The notes under the pieces are model-generated. The model saw nothing but the letters and a program-made list of their open reading frames with translations, was not told the origin of the DNA and searched no databases. This document shows, piece after piece, positions 32,896-44,280 of a stretch of DNA of 64,000 nt. Numbering within the stretch: the first letter of the stretch is position 1; every line of letters starts with the position of its first letter. Origin of the DNA: Phascolarctos cinereus (lineage: Eukaryota > Chordata > Mammalia > Diprotodontia > Phascolarctidae); NCBI RefSeq assembly GCF_002099425.1, contig NW_018344272.1, forward strand, positions 1,342,001-1,406,000, in the 5' to 3' direction. A program made the position numbers and the translations under genes.

Positions 32896-33559
32896 TCTCA
32901 ACTATGGGGAGAGATCCCCTCATATTCTAACAGCAATAACAAAAAAAAAATCAGCAGTCTCTGCTTAAGCAGTGATCAAAAAACTTGGAGAAATGATGTA
33001 CAGAGCTTTCTCTCATTATTTCACACACCAGTCAAACATTGCTCTAAGGGAAAAGTACTTGGAAGAATTTTCTTTCCTCATGTATTTTTTGTAGACTAAT
33101 GTGTTTGAGTGTCTAGACACCTTGGTGACAGGTGCCACAGAAAGAGATAGATGAGCAGCTACTTGGAATTGCGAGTATGAGAACCTTATAATTTCAAAAA
33201 GACTAGAATCTGCAGCACAAAAACAAATACAGACTTGATAAGTAAATTTATTTTTGTGATGAAGCAAGAATCAATATTTTTTAACCCTCAAGCTTCTGAG
33301 GTAAGTGCCATACCAAGATATACACTGAGCTGGCTTGCTTCATTCTTTGCATTTAGGAGGGAAGAAATAGAACCACATGACTTCTGGAAGAGAAGACTTA
33401 AAAATGTATTCTTGTGAATATTGGAAGTAACTTCTTTTTAATACTATAAAATCTCTGCTGATTTTGGGCAAATGTTTAGGTTTAATCATGGCTTGATATG
33501 TGTATTGATCCCATTTTGCTAGTAGCCTTTCATATATTATTTTTCTTTAAATAATTCAT
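32896..33559. other. Unrecognised sequence
   Basis: No repeat or gene recognised. Confidence 0.45.
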
Positions 33560-34130
33560 TTGAAGAAAATATATTTTTATAAAGATAATAGAGCATTCTC
33601 CAAAGCAATTAATTTTCTTTATTCTATTTGCCTTTTATTGTTGCTAGTGAAATCTTATTTGGCAGAATGACAACCAATTTGCTGCAATATTCATGAATAT
33701 GAATTGCAGATGCAAGCTTTCCTAAAAGTAGTGTATGGGATCTTGTGATAGCTAGGCAGCATTTCCATTAGACACCATGTTTACCATAGCCTGCTATGTT
33801 TGAAGAGGCATTCATTCAGTTTTCTCTGCATATCACTGTATGTTTTATGTATTACACAAAATCCTAAGTAAATATTTACAGGAGCTCATCATGTCCAATG
33901 CCTTACCACTGCTAAATATTCTTGAAGATCCCCAGAAAACAAATCATCGCTTTATTTCTATTATGGAATCAGAATACACTGAGCCAATTCTTTAAACTAT
34001 TTAATAAATACTTCAGCTCTGAAAATGTTGAAATCCATTTTTGTATCTGGCAGCTGCAATGAAATGTATTTTAATATGCTTAAATATGCAACTTTAATAA
34101 GGAACAGCCAAATATAAACACTATTTGGGT
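33560..34130. promoter_or_regulatory. Candidate conserved non-coding element
   Basis: Repeat-free and rich in homeodomain- and POU-like AT words. It has a perfect 14-bp palindrome atattcatgaatat at 33687-33700, flanked by gca and ttgc words. No homology evidence is available here. The call rests only on composition and the lack of repeats. Confidence 0.25.
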
Positions 34131-35202
34131 ATAATCAGGTGGATTCTGAGAATTCAGCTTTGGTTTTCTGTTTTCTCTTCTTTTTTGTTTTTTTCCTATT
34201 CACTCATGTCCTCAAACACTAAACAACAGACTTGAAGACAAACGTAACATCAGTTATTATCTTGTGGACATAAACAGGATTGACTTGTTTAGTCAGCAAA
34301 TATGTGCTAAATAAACAACAGACATTACTCCAAGGTTTTCAGAACTGCTGTTAGCTTGATTAGTAAAATGCTCCTTATCCAGAGACTGTGAACCCAGGAA
34401 CAATAAAGTATAATAGAATCTGTGTCCTGAGGGGAGTTCCATGATACTGCATAATTATGTCAAGTTGCTTTTGTCAGAGCAGTCCAATCCAAAGACAGAC
34501 TTCTGTGCTTATAACATTTTTTTCATAAGAAAGAATTGACATTTGGAAATCTATAATTTTCTTGACTACTTTTTCTATAAAAAATCTGATAGACAGGTTT
34601 GAGACTTCAGATACAGCTAGTTACTTCTTGGGAAACACTGCCTTAACCTGATACTGGTTTAGCAGGATTCTAAAATTAGTACTCAGCTTTCACTTCTAGG
34701 CAATGTTATAGTCCCACTTGGTATAGCTCATCTAATCTGGAAAAGGTCTTTTCTTCCCTCAGAGTAGCAAACAGAAGGCTTGCCTCACTAGTTTTGGGTA
34801 CCTATTTGTGGTGTTCTGTGCATTACTCAGTAAAGGTTCACCGAGTCTAAACATGATGGCATTAATAAAAATAATTGCCCTTCAGAATTACCAGTATATT
34901 GTTCAAAGGCAGCAGGATTTATTCTTATGGCCATGGATGTTCACAGGAGTGATAGAAATGACATAGTCACTGATGAAGAATGAGGAGGCAGATATTTAAA
35001 ATTCTGCTATGCCTTGCTCTCAAAATCTCTCTGTTGAGATAGCCATGCCTGTAAACACAAAACATCTAAATATATTTTTAAAGATACTATAAAATTATTT
35101 GCCTGGAGATATTAGGGATTAGCTGAATTTTAGTCAGAATGAAGTAAGAACAAGTAGAATTTGTAATTCTAGAGTCTGACTTCCTTAATTTCCTCACCTG
35201 CA
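34131..35202. other. Unrecognised repeat-poor stretch
   Basis: About 1.1 kb with no family recognised. It may extend the candidate conserved region to its left. Confidence 0.45.
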
Positions 35203-35540
35203 AATGTGACTTGCACCTCTTGTTTCTATGCCTTTGTACCTTCTTCCCCATCCTACTCATCTCTCCTGTATAGAAACTTTCCTTCTAAGCTTAGCCCAGG
35301 TGCCACCTCTCATATAGGGATCCTATTCTCTTTATACTCCTCTCCTCCAGTAGGTAATATCTGTCCTTTTGAAATTATTTTGAATATATTTTATATATTT
35401 CATATTTTTTGTGTACATATTCTTCCAGCCTCACTTTCCTTGAAAAAATGAGGGATTCTTCAGGATAGATATTATTTCATTTTTTCTTTCACAGCTCCAG
35501 CATCTGGCACAGTGTCTTCCACCATAGATGTACCATTCCC
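35203..35540 (+). mobile_element. L2-type LINE 3' region, diverged
   Basis: 'ttctatgcctttgtacctt', 'aggtgccacctctcatatag' and 'ctccagcatctggcacagtg' follow the order of an L2 ORF2 end and tail. Confidence 0.5.
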
Positions 35541-36065
35541 TAGGAGAAGGTGCACTGGTAATAATCCGTCAAAGTGTTCTAGCCCACCCAATCTATCCTC
35601 TATACATATTTAAAGATCCTGTTTAAACTGGATTTAATTAATTTTTTTTGGTGGTCATCTCAATTGCTAATAGTCCTGGTCTTCAAAGTGACTTGACTAC
35701 AAGGGATGTAGGACTAAGCAGTTGGAGGGTGGGAAAATGAGTTGTACCTAATCTCCTTTTATCCCTCAGCATTCCTTCATCCTCCCCCCTCCTTTCATGT
35801 GTGAATTTCCAATTTATGAATAGGCATTGGTCCCTCAAGGCAAGTATAACCTAATTGCCAGTCAGGTAGCATTTGTCATCCCCTTCTTTTTCCCTTTGAG
35901 AACATCATGTAGCTGAAGTGACCTGGGAGTACTCCTTACTCCAATTTTCATTTTGGACATAGTGAGTTGCACAGGATAAGTAGGCATAGATTGTCATCTT
36001 AAAAATCTTTTTTTTTTTAAGATTGTCATCTTAAAAAAACTTTTTAAGCTTCTCTCTCGTTATTG
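35541..36065. other. Unrecognised sequence
   Basis: A local duplication of 'gattgtcatcttaaaaa' occurs near 35990 and 36020. Nothing else recognised. Confidence 0.4.
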
Positions 36066-36425
36066 AGGACCATGCAGTTCTTCTAGTCACTTAGGTTAAC
36101 ATTCTTGGTGTCACCACCTCCTCATTCTCCTTTTTCCAGTCAGTTTCATTTCTGTGTCTATAATATCTTTCTTTTCTGTCTCATTCTCTCTATTCACATT
36201 GCCAACCTAATTCAGGCCCTAACTTTTTTCTTGTACTTTTGCAATGGCCTCCTACTTGGTCTCCCTGCCTCAGGTGTCTCTATAATCTAATACATCCTCT
36301 TTTAGATGTCAAAGTGATTTTCATAAAGTATAGGTCTGACTATGTTATTCCTCTACTATATAAGCTCAGATAGTTCCCTATTGACTTTAGGATAAGATAT
36401 CTCATTTTTGTTTCATCCTTTTTTT
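36066..36425 (+). mobile_element. L2 LINE, ORF2 C-terminal region
   Basis: 'cattcttggtgtcaccacct', 'tgcaatggcctcctacttgg', 'tctccctgcctcaggtgtct' and 'gtcaaagtgattttcataaa' match the L2 layout before its 3' UTR. Confidence 0.7.
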
Positions 36426-36494
36426 TAAAATAGAAAATCCGCTTTGTGCAAGTTTTATAATGTTTTTCATTATACAGTAAGTATAGTTACACAT

Positions 36495-36592
36495 ATGCAG
36501 GGAGTCCTGAAAGTAGAGAAATTTAAAACTTCAATAGCTTAATTAAGTTTTAACATTTTAAAACTGAACTAAGACTTTCAGGATGCCCTATA
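36495..36592. mobile_element. Mariner-like palindromic MITE
   Basis: The left end gcagggagtcctgaaagt and the right end actttcaggatgccctat are inverted copies, and the interior is largely self-complementary around 36545. TA dinucleotides flank both ends. Recalled Tc1/mariner MITEs start with a 'cagggtgtcc' type terminus. Confidence 0.65.
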
Positions 36593-36610
36593 TGTATTTT
36601 TTTTATAAAG

Positions 36611-36860
36611 CAAGGATGACAGCTTTGTGGCTCAGTGGAGATAGTACTGGGACTGAAGTCAGAAAGATGAGTTCAAATTCTGACTCTGACTCTTATTGGC
36701 TATGTGACCCTGGGTAAGTTACTTAACCTCTCTAAGCCTCAGTTTCGTAATCTATAAAATGGGAGGAATAACAACACCTATCTCCCAGGGCTGTTGTAAG
36801 GGTAAAGCGAGATAATTTTGTAAAGCATTTTACAAGTCATAAAGTATTATAGGAATTATT
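36611..36860 (+). repeat. THER1/MIR-type SINE
   Basis: 'gcttgtgg'-like head, 'ctatgtgaccctgggtaagt', 'cctctctaagcctcagtttc', 'cccagggctgttgtaagggt' and 'gagataattttgtaaagcat'. Confidence 0.8.
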
Positions 36861-37271
36861 ACAAATTGTTTTTACTGATGGGGTACACAATCAAAAAGTT
36901 TGGAGACCACTGGGTTAGAAAACTGCTAATGAGCACAAGGGAATAATTTTGAGTGTTAACTGGATGGCTATTTAGTCACAGATTATTGTTATTTTTAACT
37001 CAGTTTGGTAGTCCAATAAATATGTACCATCCCTAACAAATGATGCCTGACTAGAGTGTGGATGAATCAATGCAAATTTATCCCCACAACTAGAAACAGC
37101 AACAGTTCCTCAAGGCTTCACTGACGGTGAATCATTAGCATCATTCTTCTATGTGAAGGGAAAACGCATTAAAACTTATAAGACTTGGGGAAAAGACTTG
37201 GAAAATTGGTAGAGTACTTGTTTGTGGGGGCATAGTGACAGAGCCTGGCATATCAATCAGTCCTTATGGTG
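36861..37271. other. Unrecognised sequence
   Basis: A short piece near 36880 (gatggggtacacaatcaaaa) may be a hAT-like end. Otherwise nothing. Confidence 0.4.
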
Positions 37272-37282
37272 ACACTGCCTTT

Positions 37283-37457
37283 TATTTTTATTTTTATTTT
37301 TATTTATTTATATTTTTTTAGGCAATTTGGGTTAAGTGACTTGCCCAGGGTCACACAGCTAGCATGTGTCAAGTGTTTGGCCCGAGGCTGGATTTGAACT
37401 CAGGTCTTCCTGACTCCAGGGCCGGTGCTCTATCCACTGCTCCACCCAGCTGCCCTT
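37283..37457 (-). repeat. WSINE1-like SINE, antisense
   Basis: A (TTTTA)n tail at the left, core 'tgacttgcccagggtcacac' and head complement 'ctccacccagctgccc' at 37457. The duplication acactgccttt flanks it (37272-37282 and 37458-37468). Confidence 0.95.
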
Positions 37458-37483
37458 ACACTGCCTTTCAAAAAGATGTACAG

Positions 37484-37628
37484 GTAGGGCAGCTAGGTTG
37501 AGCAGTGGATAGAACACTGGCCCTGGAATCAGGAAGACCTGAATTCAAATCCAGCCTCAGACACTTGAGACTTATTAGCTGTGTGACCATAGGTAAGTCA
37601 CTTAACCCCAATTGCCTTACCAAAAAAA
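37484..37628 (+). repeat. WSINE1-like SINE
   Basis: Head 'gggcagctaggttgagcagt', core 'cagcctcagacacttgagac', end 'ccccaattgccttaccaaaa'. The 14-bp duplication aaaaagatgtacag flanks it (37470-37483 and 37629-37642). Its head faces the head of the previous SINE 27 bp away. Confidence 0.95.
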
Positions 37629-37642
37629 AAAAAGATGTACAG

Positions 37643-38100
37643 CTGTGTGGCAAAGATTTGGGTGCAATTTGGTGGCATTAAATGAGAGACTACTCAGGAT
37701 CCAGAAGTCTGATATCATTTTCAGCCTCTTCAAAATTTCTGACCCTGCTTCTACTTTGCTTTATATTCAAGTTACAGTATTGCTGGCCCTGATCTCTATG
37801 CTACATACTGAAAGAAGCTTTATGGAACCATGCCCTAGTGATTTTTTGGGGGGTGGCAGGGGGGCATCTATTTACTTATATAAGTTTTTTTCCCCTGAGT
37901 TTAAAATAAATATGATATACAAAAAGGTATTGCTCCAGAGTAAAATCCTGGGAAGGAAGGAATATAGTTCATAGTATTTAAGAGGTAAGGTGTAGTACAA
38001 GACTGTATAATATTCTACATTTTTTGAGGCATTTAAAATGTAAAGCTGTGGTACTTAAAATAGACATAACTTACTTGTCAATTTTATTCTTCATAAAGTA
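37643..38100. other. Unrecognised sequence
   Basis: The 120-codon open frame that runs from the SINE tail through here has no recognisable motif and begins inside the SINE. Confidence 0.45.
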
Positions 38101-38301
38101 ATAGCTTTAGAACTAGAAGGGACCTTAGAGGCTATTGAGTTCAACCTTCTTATTTTACAAATGAAAAAAAAAATTGAGGCACATAGAGTTTAAGTGACAC
38201 TTACCCAGGGTCACACATCTGGTAAATGTTTGAAACGGTATTTGAACCCAGGTTTTCTTGACTACAAATCTAGGGCTCTATCTACTACTCCATTTTGCCT
38301 C
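38101..38301 (-). repeat. MIR3-like SINE, antisense
   Basis: 'agaactagaagggaccttag', 'ttgagttcaaccttcttatt', 'acacttacccagggtcacac' and 'tctatctactactccatttt'. Confidence 0.75.
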
Positions 38302-38454
38302 TAGCCTCATGTTCATGAAAGCCAGGGAGTTCTGCATTTTACTTTTCCAGATCTTTAGAAGAATAAAATACTAACACCACTTATTTTCTAGTCTCTCATC
38401 ACATTCCCAGGCCAATCACTTTCCCTGAACCCTTACATAATTATGACATATATG

Positions 38455-38455
38455 G

Positions 38456-38487
<32 letters not shown>

Positions 38488-38520
38488 ACACACTTATGCA
38501 CATATTTTTGTATATGTGTG
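38455..38520. repeat. (TA)n/(ATGT)n microsatellite
   Basis: About 20 bp of pure TA followed by tatg/tgta units. Confidence 0.85.
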
Positions 38521-38858
38521 TGTTGATTCTATATTCTTTGTCTTGTTTTCACAATATATTGCAATCTCCTTAAGCGAAAGACTGCTTCTATCATTTAATA
38601 AGTTGTCCATTGCTTTAGAACAAGTAATGTGCGCTGAGGTCACTGATTAAGATTGTCCATGATTGCATTTCCCAGTCATCTTTGTGTTTTGGTGAAAGTG
38701 TTGTTTGCTATTTGACCCTAGGCCATCCCATTGGGGTATCTTCATTTCCATCTTTTGGTCAAGATCCTGCCTAGCAGGACTGTTCGAGGGAGGTCTAGAA
38801 TAATATTCTGAAGAAATTTAAATTTATATGTTCCATTTCTTTGGTTGGATCTTCTAGA
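38521..38858. other. Unrecognised sequence
   Basis: Nothing recognised. Confidence 0.4.
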
Positions 38859-39010
38859 ACAAAGGAGTTCAACTTATAGCCTGCAGAGAACTTGCCAGAA
38901 TCACATGAAATGTAATTGAGAAATGATTAATAAAATAAATAAAAATGTAATGTGGACAATTGGTTTTCTATGTAAATATGTAGACTACAGTGCTCTGTTT
39001 CTATCTGAGT
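38859..39010. mobile_element. hAT-like MITE, diverged
   Basis: 'aaatgtaattgagaaatgat' and 'aataaaataaataaaaatgt' are shared with the copy at 42587-42759, as is the word 'gtgctctgtttct' near the right end. The terminal repeats are degraded here. Confidence 0.5.
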
Positions 39011-39111
39011 ATAGCCTCATTATTCTAGAAGGTCCACACCTTCAATCCTTATCTTATCTAATTCAGTTCATAAATCATATCTGAATCATCTCTAAAATTA
39101 TTGATTTAGCC

Positions 39112-39256
39112 TCAATTCAATTCAATTCAATTTTTATTGAAGTACTACTTTAGACTTAAACTATGCTGGAAGCTGATGGGTGATACAAAGATAAAAATGA
39201 GAGTTCCTTCCCTCAAGAAGCTTCTATTCTACTATAGCAAATAATAAATACATGTG
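39112..39256 (-). mobile_element. L2 3' end, antisense, with (AATTC)n edge
   Basis: (AATTC)n at 39115-39132, then 'tatgctggaagctgatgggt' and 'ccttccctcaagaagcttct'. Confidence 0.65.
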
Positions 39257-39589
39257 AATTTGGACCAGACCTATGAATTCCTTGGTATAGATAGTTCCCA
39301 AAGTGGAAGTTCCTCTGCCAAGCAAGATTGACAATTTCTCTATAACGTATAATCTCAAGGTGTTATCTGGGGCACTAAAAGGTCAGTAAGGTGAGACTTG
39401 AACTGTGACTCCTTTTCTATCTGCTACATCATACTGCCTGCCTCTATTTATCAATTGATACAAATGAATTCATTATGTCTCCATGTGTAAGTTAATAAAA
39501 TAAAATAATTATGAATTAAATTGATACAAAGTATTTTTTTATTTTACAATTTGCCATTACTTTACAGTTACAAATTGATACAACAGGGG
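39257..39589. other. Unrecognised AT-rich sequence
   Basis: Includes 'gtgagacttgaactgtgact', a possible MIR trace, but nothing firm. Confidence 0.4.
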
Positions 39590-40545
39590 AAAAGTGCCTC
39601 AAACTAGGAGAATCAGGCAAGATATCACATAGGAGGTAGATTTAGATCCAGTGGAATGGCTGGATACACTTGGAAGAAGGTATAGAATGCATGATCCTAG
39701 GGAACCATTCTTGGCCATCTACTGTTTAACATTTTTAATAATGGTTGGCATACTCTTCAAACTTGCAGTTCACACAGAGCTGGGAGGGATAGCTAACACA
39801 CTGATGACAGAGTGAGGATCCAAAAAGAGCCTGACAAGTTACAGCCTTGAATGCAATCCAAAAAGATAACATCTAACAAGATGAAATTAATTAAAGATTA
39901 GCAGGAATTAATATAAAGTATTACACTTGTGTTTAAAAAATCTTTGCGGGAACAAAGTGGAAGAAACATGGTTACACAGTTTTTCTGGAAAAAAAAATGT
40001 GAAGGTTTTAGTGGATTTCAAGCTCAATATGAGGCACCTCTATGATATGACAACCAAAAAAGAAATGAAATATGATATTGCTCTTCATTAAGAGAGACAC
40101 AGCTTCCTGAAATAATGAAGGAATAGTCCTATTGTATTCTTTCCTGTTCATATCATATCTGCAACATTGCGTCTAGAGTAGGGTAATCAGAAGGGTGAAA
40201 GGCCTTGAGTTCATGTTATATGAAGCTCAGTTGAAGGAATTGTGGGTATTTAATCTCAAGAAAAGAAGATTTGGGAGGGCATGAATGTAATTCAAGTATT
40301 TAAGGGAAAAGAGATTGGATTTGTCCTATTTGACCTCAGAATGTAGAATTAGGAGCATTGGGTAAAAAATTTGTAAAGAGGCAAATTTAACACAAATAAA
40401 AACTTTTTAACAAACAATGCTGTCCAAAATGATGGTCTTGGAATGAAGTGAGTTCCTCTTCATTGGTAGTCTTCAATCAGTGATGAATAGCTGCTTGCTA
40501 ATTATGCTGCGGTGGATTTTTTTGTGTGGGAATTTTTTTTTCCTG
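39590..40545 (+). mobile_element. L3/CR1 LINE 3' region, about 0.95 kb
   Basis: Landmarks match the CR1/L3 3' region in order: 'gggtaatcagaagggtgaaa', 'ggccttgagttcatgttata', 'gctcagttgaaggaattgtg', 'aatctcaagaaaagaagatt', 'ttcaagtatttaagggaaaa', 'agaattaggagcattgggta', 'tgctgtccaaaatgatggtc' and 'gagttcctcttcattggtag'. Diverged, with no open frame. Confidence 0.75.
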
Positions 40546-40635
40546 TTATGATCTTGACTCAATGGCCAGAGACCTCTTTTCCAACCCAGAAATTTTATGA
40601 TATTGATAGGGAATAAAATTTCAATATAATCCTTT

Positions 40636-40638
<3 letters not shown>

Positions 40639-40688
<50 letters not shown>

Positions 40689-40716
40689 TATATGTATATA
40701 CATACATATATATGTG

Positions 40717-40772
<56 letters not shown>

Positions 40773-40782
40773 CATATACATA
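40639..40782. repeat. Long (TA)n microsatellite
   Basis: About 140 bp of TA with scattered ca and gt interruptions. It produces tyrosine/isoleucine open frames on the minus strand that are not genes. Confidence 0.95.
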
Positions 40783-41751
40783 AATAGAACAGGTACACAT
40801 AAGAAAATGTTGCACTGCCAAATCTGTTTGTAAAAATTTAGGGGTTGAGTCTGGTAATACAATGATCAATGTGAAGCATTCCGCTATGTGAAAGTAATGC
40901 CATGAGCTTAATAGAATAGTAATTCCCTAAATTCATATACCTAGTCAGTGGCAGACTTGATTTTAAAATTTAATTACTGATTCCATTAAGTTCTAAGTTT
41001 AGTCCATTAAGCTGTATTACCTTCATTTAAAAGCTATTATAAAATCTTTTAACATTTTTAGCATTCAGTGTTTGAGGATATTTTGATTTAAATGGCATAT
41101 TCTTGTACACCACTTGTAAGTATGGTTATATTCTTTTTTTCATATTCTTGGTGACTATTTTGCCCCCTTTTATCGAAATGTATGTGTGTACATATGTGTA
41201 TATGCATGTATGTATCTATCTACCTATCTATCTGTATCTAGCCATAATCTCCTATATTACTGACATTCTCCTTCTGAGTTAAATCATTGCTTCAACTATT
41301 ATCATTAGTGAAACAGATCAATTTTGTTGATATTTGTGGGTTAATTTGATTTCTCTTCTAAATCACAATGGCTTAATAAAGGGAGAAGGCTAATCAGGCA
41401 TGGACCATTACTATCACAGACCCTTACTGATTTATACCGATGACTAGGGACTTAATGGTAAATTAAAGAATTCAGCAAATTGACAAGTAGAGTGAAACAA
41501 CTGAAAAATGGCATTGTATGTTATGTTTGGAAAAAAATGAATAAAATATTTTCATGTGTGCCATTCTCCATACAAAGATGCTGCATACTGAAAACACAAT
41601 TTGATGTAAATCTTTTAGATTTTAAAAATGAATGAGGGTGTTTCCAAACAGCAGGCAATTGCCATATTTCCCAAGTTAGAGACCACTTAGTCCAACCTAA
41701 ATAAGACACCCTACAAGTGAAGCTCTCCATTAAGAAAGAAACATGACCTCA
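40783..41751. other. Unrecognised AT-rich sequence
   Basis: An ATGT/ATCT simple tract lies at about 41180-41240. No gene or repeat family was recognised otherwise. Confidence 0.45.
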
Positions 41752-41998
41752 TCAACCTTCATATTTTTAAATAGCTTTAAGTATTAGGAAAGAGTCCTTA
41801 CATTGAGTCTACATTTGCCTCTTTATAACTCCTACCAATTATTCCTGGTATTGCTCTCCGGTACTAAACAGAATCTTATTCTGTTCAGTATTTCAGATCC
41901 ATAGATACAAATAATTTCTCCATTCTTTCCTTTGGAAGTCTCCTGTTTTCTAGGCTAAATATTTCTAGTTCCTGGAATTGATCCTCATCCAAAAACAT
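41752..41998 (-). mobile_element. L3/CR1 LINE 3' region, antisense, first part
   Basis: 'tattaggaaagagtccttac', 'attgagtctacatttgcctc', 'ctaggctaaatatttctagt' and 'tcctggaattgatcctcatc' follow the antisense L3 order. It breaks near 41998 and resumes near 42362. Confidence 0.7.
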
Positions 41999-42361
41999 GT
42001 TCAAATGTTATCTTTTTAACTGGCTATTCATTTCCCATTCCCCTCCCCCCACCAAAGTCTCATGTTTAGAAGGCAAAAATGATACTTTCTGAGTTACTTC
42101 TAGTACCATCATTTGTGAATTGCTAGAAATGGGCAGTGGTCATTAAGTTTGCAAAATCTCATGAGACTCTTGATCACTTCAGACACTACATGTTCTGGCA
42201 AGACAGCTTTCCTCCTGACTCTTTATATGAAGGCAATACATAGCTACTTCAGTACCCCTGAGCAGGGAGCCAATCATCACCACAACTCGCTTCACTTTCT
42301 CCAGACAATTACAGAATGACTTCTCTCCTGAGTCAAGTGAGGCTGCCCGTCTTCATTCTTT
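41999..42361. other. Unrecognised ~360-bp insert in L3
   Basis: Separates two colinear L3 parts. 'gatcctca' at the left break and 'catcctca' at the right suggest a short target duplication. No family was recognised. Confidence 0.5.
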
Positions 42362-42556
42362 GGTTTCTTCAACTCATCCTCACACAGCATAACCTTAAGA
42401 TTATGGCCCTTCACCAGACTGTTAAACTTCTTGTAGACCTTTGTCAGCTTGTATTTTTTCTAAATGTGGCCCCAAGAGCTGAATACAACAATCCATATGT
42501 GGCACGGCTGGGAGAGTAAGTCTAACATCTCCTTTGGTCCAGACCTTATGTCTAGT
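42362..42556 (-). mobile_element. L3/CR1 LINE 3' region, antisense, second part
   Basis: 'atggcccttcaccagactgt', 'aaatgtggccccaagagctg' and 'aatacaacaatccatatgtg' continue the element from 41998. A 67-codon open frame across it is incidental. Confidence 0.7.
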
Positions 42557-42586
42557 TTGGGGAGGTGAAAGATCTGCTGTCTAAGT

Positions 42587-42759
42587 CAGAAGTGTCTAAT
42601 CAGGCTAGTGGGCTGCAAGGCTGGCAAAACTAGATTAAAATGTAATTGGGAAATATTTAACAAAATAAATAAAATGCAATAAAACATAAATAACACTAAT
42701 TTGTGTTTTTCAATATGCTCTCCACAGTGATCTGTTTCTGTTTTAATTTGACACCACTG
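42587..42759. mobile_element. hAT-like MITE
   Basis: Left end cagaagtgtc and right end gacaccactg form short imperfect inverted ends. The interior has 'attaaaatgtaattgggaaa' and 'acaaaataaataaaatgcaa'. Flanks gtctaagt and atctaaag share five central bases, a weak trace of an 8-bp duplication. Confidence 0.6.
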
Positions 42760-42980
42760 ATCTAAAGGACAGCCTATTATTTGTTTTGTTCTATAATTAT
42801 TTTCTTTTGCATTTAATTTCTCTCGAAATGAAAGGGAGTTATCCTTTTGTTATAGAGAGACTCTAACAGCAATTGGGCCTGTTAAAATGGAATCCAACTT
42901 ATAAAATTTAATTAAATTAACTCCTTGGGCAGCTGGTGTATAAGAAATCCCACTGAAATTTCTCTTTTATCAGAGAAAAG

Positions 42981-43200
42981 AAAGGTAGAATGGTCTAGTG
43001 GAAAGATCACTGGCCTGAAAACCCAAAGAATATGAGCTCAAATTTTGGCCCTGCTACTTACTGCTTGTGTAACCTTGGACAAGTTTCTCCATTTCTCTGA
43101 GCCTGAGTATCTCTAATTGCAAAATAATGGTGGATTAATTGGAAGTTGAAGTTGATCATCTCTTACATCACCTCCAGTTCTCAATCTATAATCCAATGAA
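42981..43200 (+). repeat. MIR3-like SINE with L3/CR1-type tail
   Basis: Head 'gtagaatggtctagtggaaa', core 'gtgtaaccttggacaagttt', 'tgagcctgagtatctctaat', tail 'acctccagttctcaatctat'. Confidence 0.75.
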
Positions 43201-43205
43201 AACCA

Positions 43206-44134
43206 TGCAAATAAAGAGAGTATGAAAATTAAAACCATTTCATGCCATTTCCTTATCATTCCATCCTTCTGGCAATAGAGGATTCTTTTCCAATACTTAC
43301 CAACCAACCAAGGCATAGCCTTTGAAGAACACTGTTGTTGAAGGGACATTCCCTCCCTTGTACTTCTTTCTCAAACTGTTAGGGGGCTTTCCTTCCAAAT
43401 ATCTGATGTGTAATTTTTATAGCAACTCAAGTTCTTTGAGATCAAAAAGACACTGCCTCTGATTCTGATTAGCTGGCCAAGTGCTAGCTAATGTATTAAT
43501 ACAAGGAGTATTAGCTGTTACATCATTCTCTGGGTAGCAAAATGTTATATCAGCATCATGAAATTAAGGATTCCAACCTTAAATTGAAATAATGGTCAAT
43601 GAAAAGATCAGAACAGTTTAAAACTGGTAACCACCTATCACCAAAAGGTTAATTGTTGCAATGTGTATTAGCTATGTAATACTCTCTAATAAGTAAGAAG
43701 AAATAATTTTACTTTGATACTCTTTTATTTTCTTTCTGGTTGTAGAGACGGGAGAGGTTTTCTTATAGCTGCATGCTCAGTATGACCAGGGTACACCAGT
43801 TCCCTTGACTTTCCCTTGTTTCTGAAAGACAGACGCTATCAGGATTACCTTTCCTCAAGATCCTCATGCTGAACACAAAGATCCAGTTCCCTTGGATTAG
43901 TGTCTGGGATCTGGCACAAAGGGAAATAGACAAATTCAGACAAAAAGAACAACTTGAGGGTTGACACCAGCAAGGAAGAAATTTCACATCCTACTTTGTC
44001 CGTCGTCTTAGGCTAATTGCTTCTAGTTGGGGGTGCGAGTGCATCTGATGAAGACATTTTCCTAGCTGTGCCACATGGGAGACTTTTTAACACACCTAAT
44101 CCTTTTAGAGGTTTTCAGCTTTCAGAACCTAGTT
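43206..44134. other. Unrecognised sequence
   Basis: About 0.9 kb. Open frames of 63-78 codons have no recognisable motif. Confidence 0.45.
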
Positions 44135-44280
44135 ATGTTGACACTAGTCAATTCAACAAATTTATATTAGTTCAAGGCACTATTCTAGATATTGGGGTTA
44201 CAAAGTAAAAAATTAAAGTATCCAGTCTCAATGACTTTACTATTTATGGGAATATAGTCTAATGATGAATGTGGTTAGGG
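44135..44280 (-). mobile_element. L2 3' end, antisense, diverged
   Basis: 'caattcaacaaatttatatt', 'gttcaaggcactattctaga' and 'gaatatagtctaatgatgaa'. Confidence 0.55.

Noticed and set aside
32545-32901. 118-codon minus-strand open frame
   Set aside because: Runs antisense through the MAR1 SINE at 32665-32895.
40473-40869. Tyrosine/isoleucine-rich open frames on the minus strand
   Set aside because: They are the translation of the (TA)n microsatellite at 40639-40782.
43740-43780. Possible splice acceptor (ttctttctggttgtag)
   Set aside because: No donor at a plausible distance and no supported open frame.
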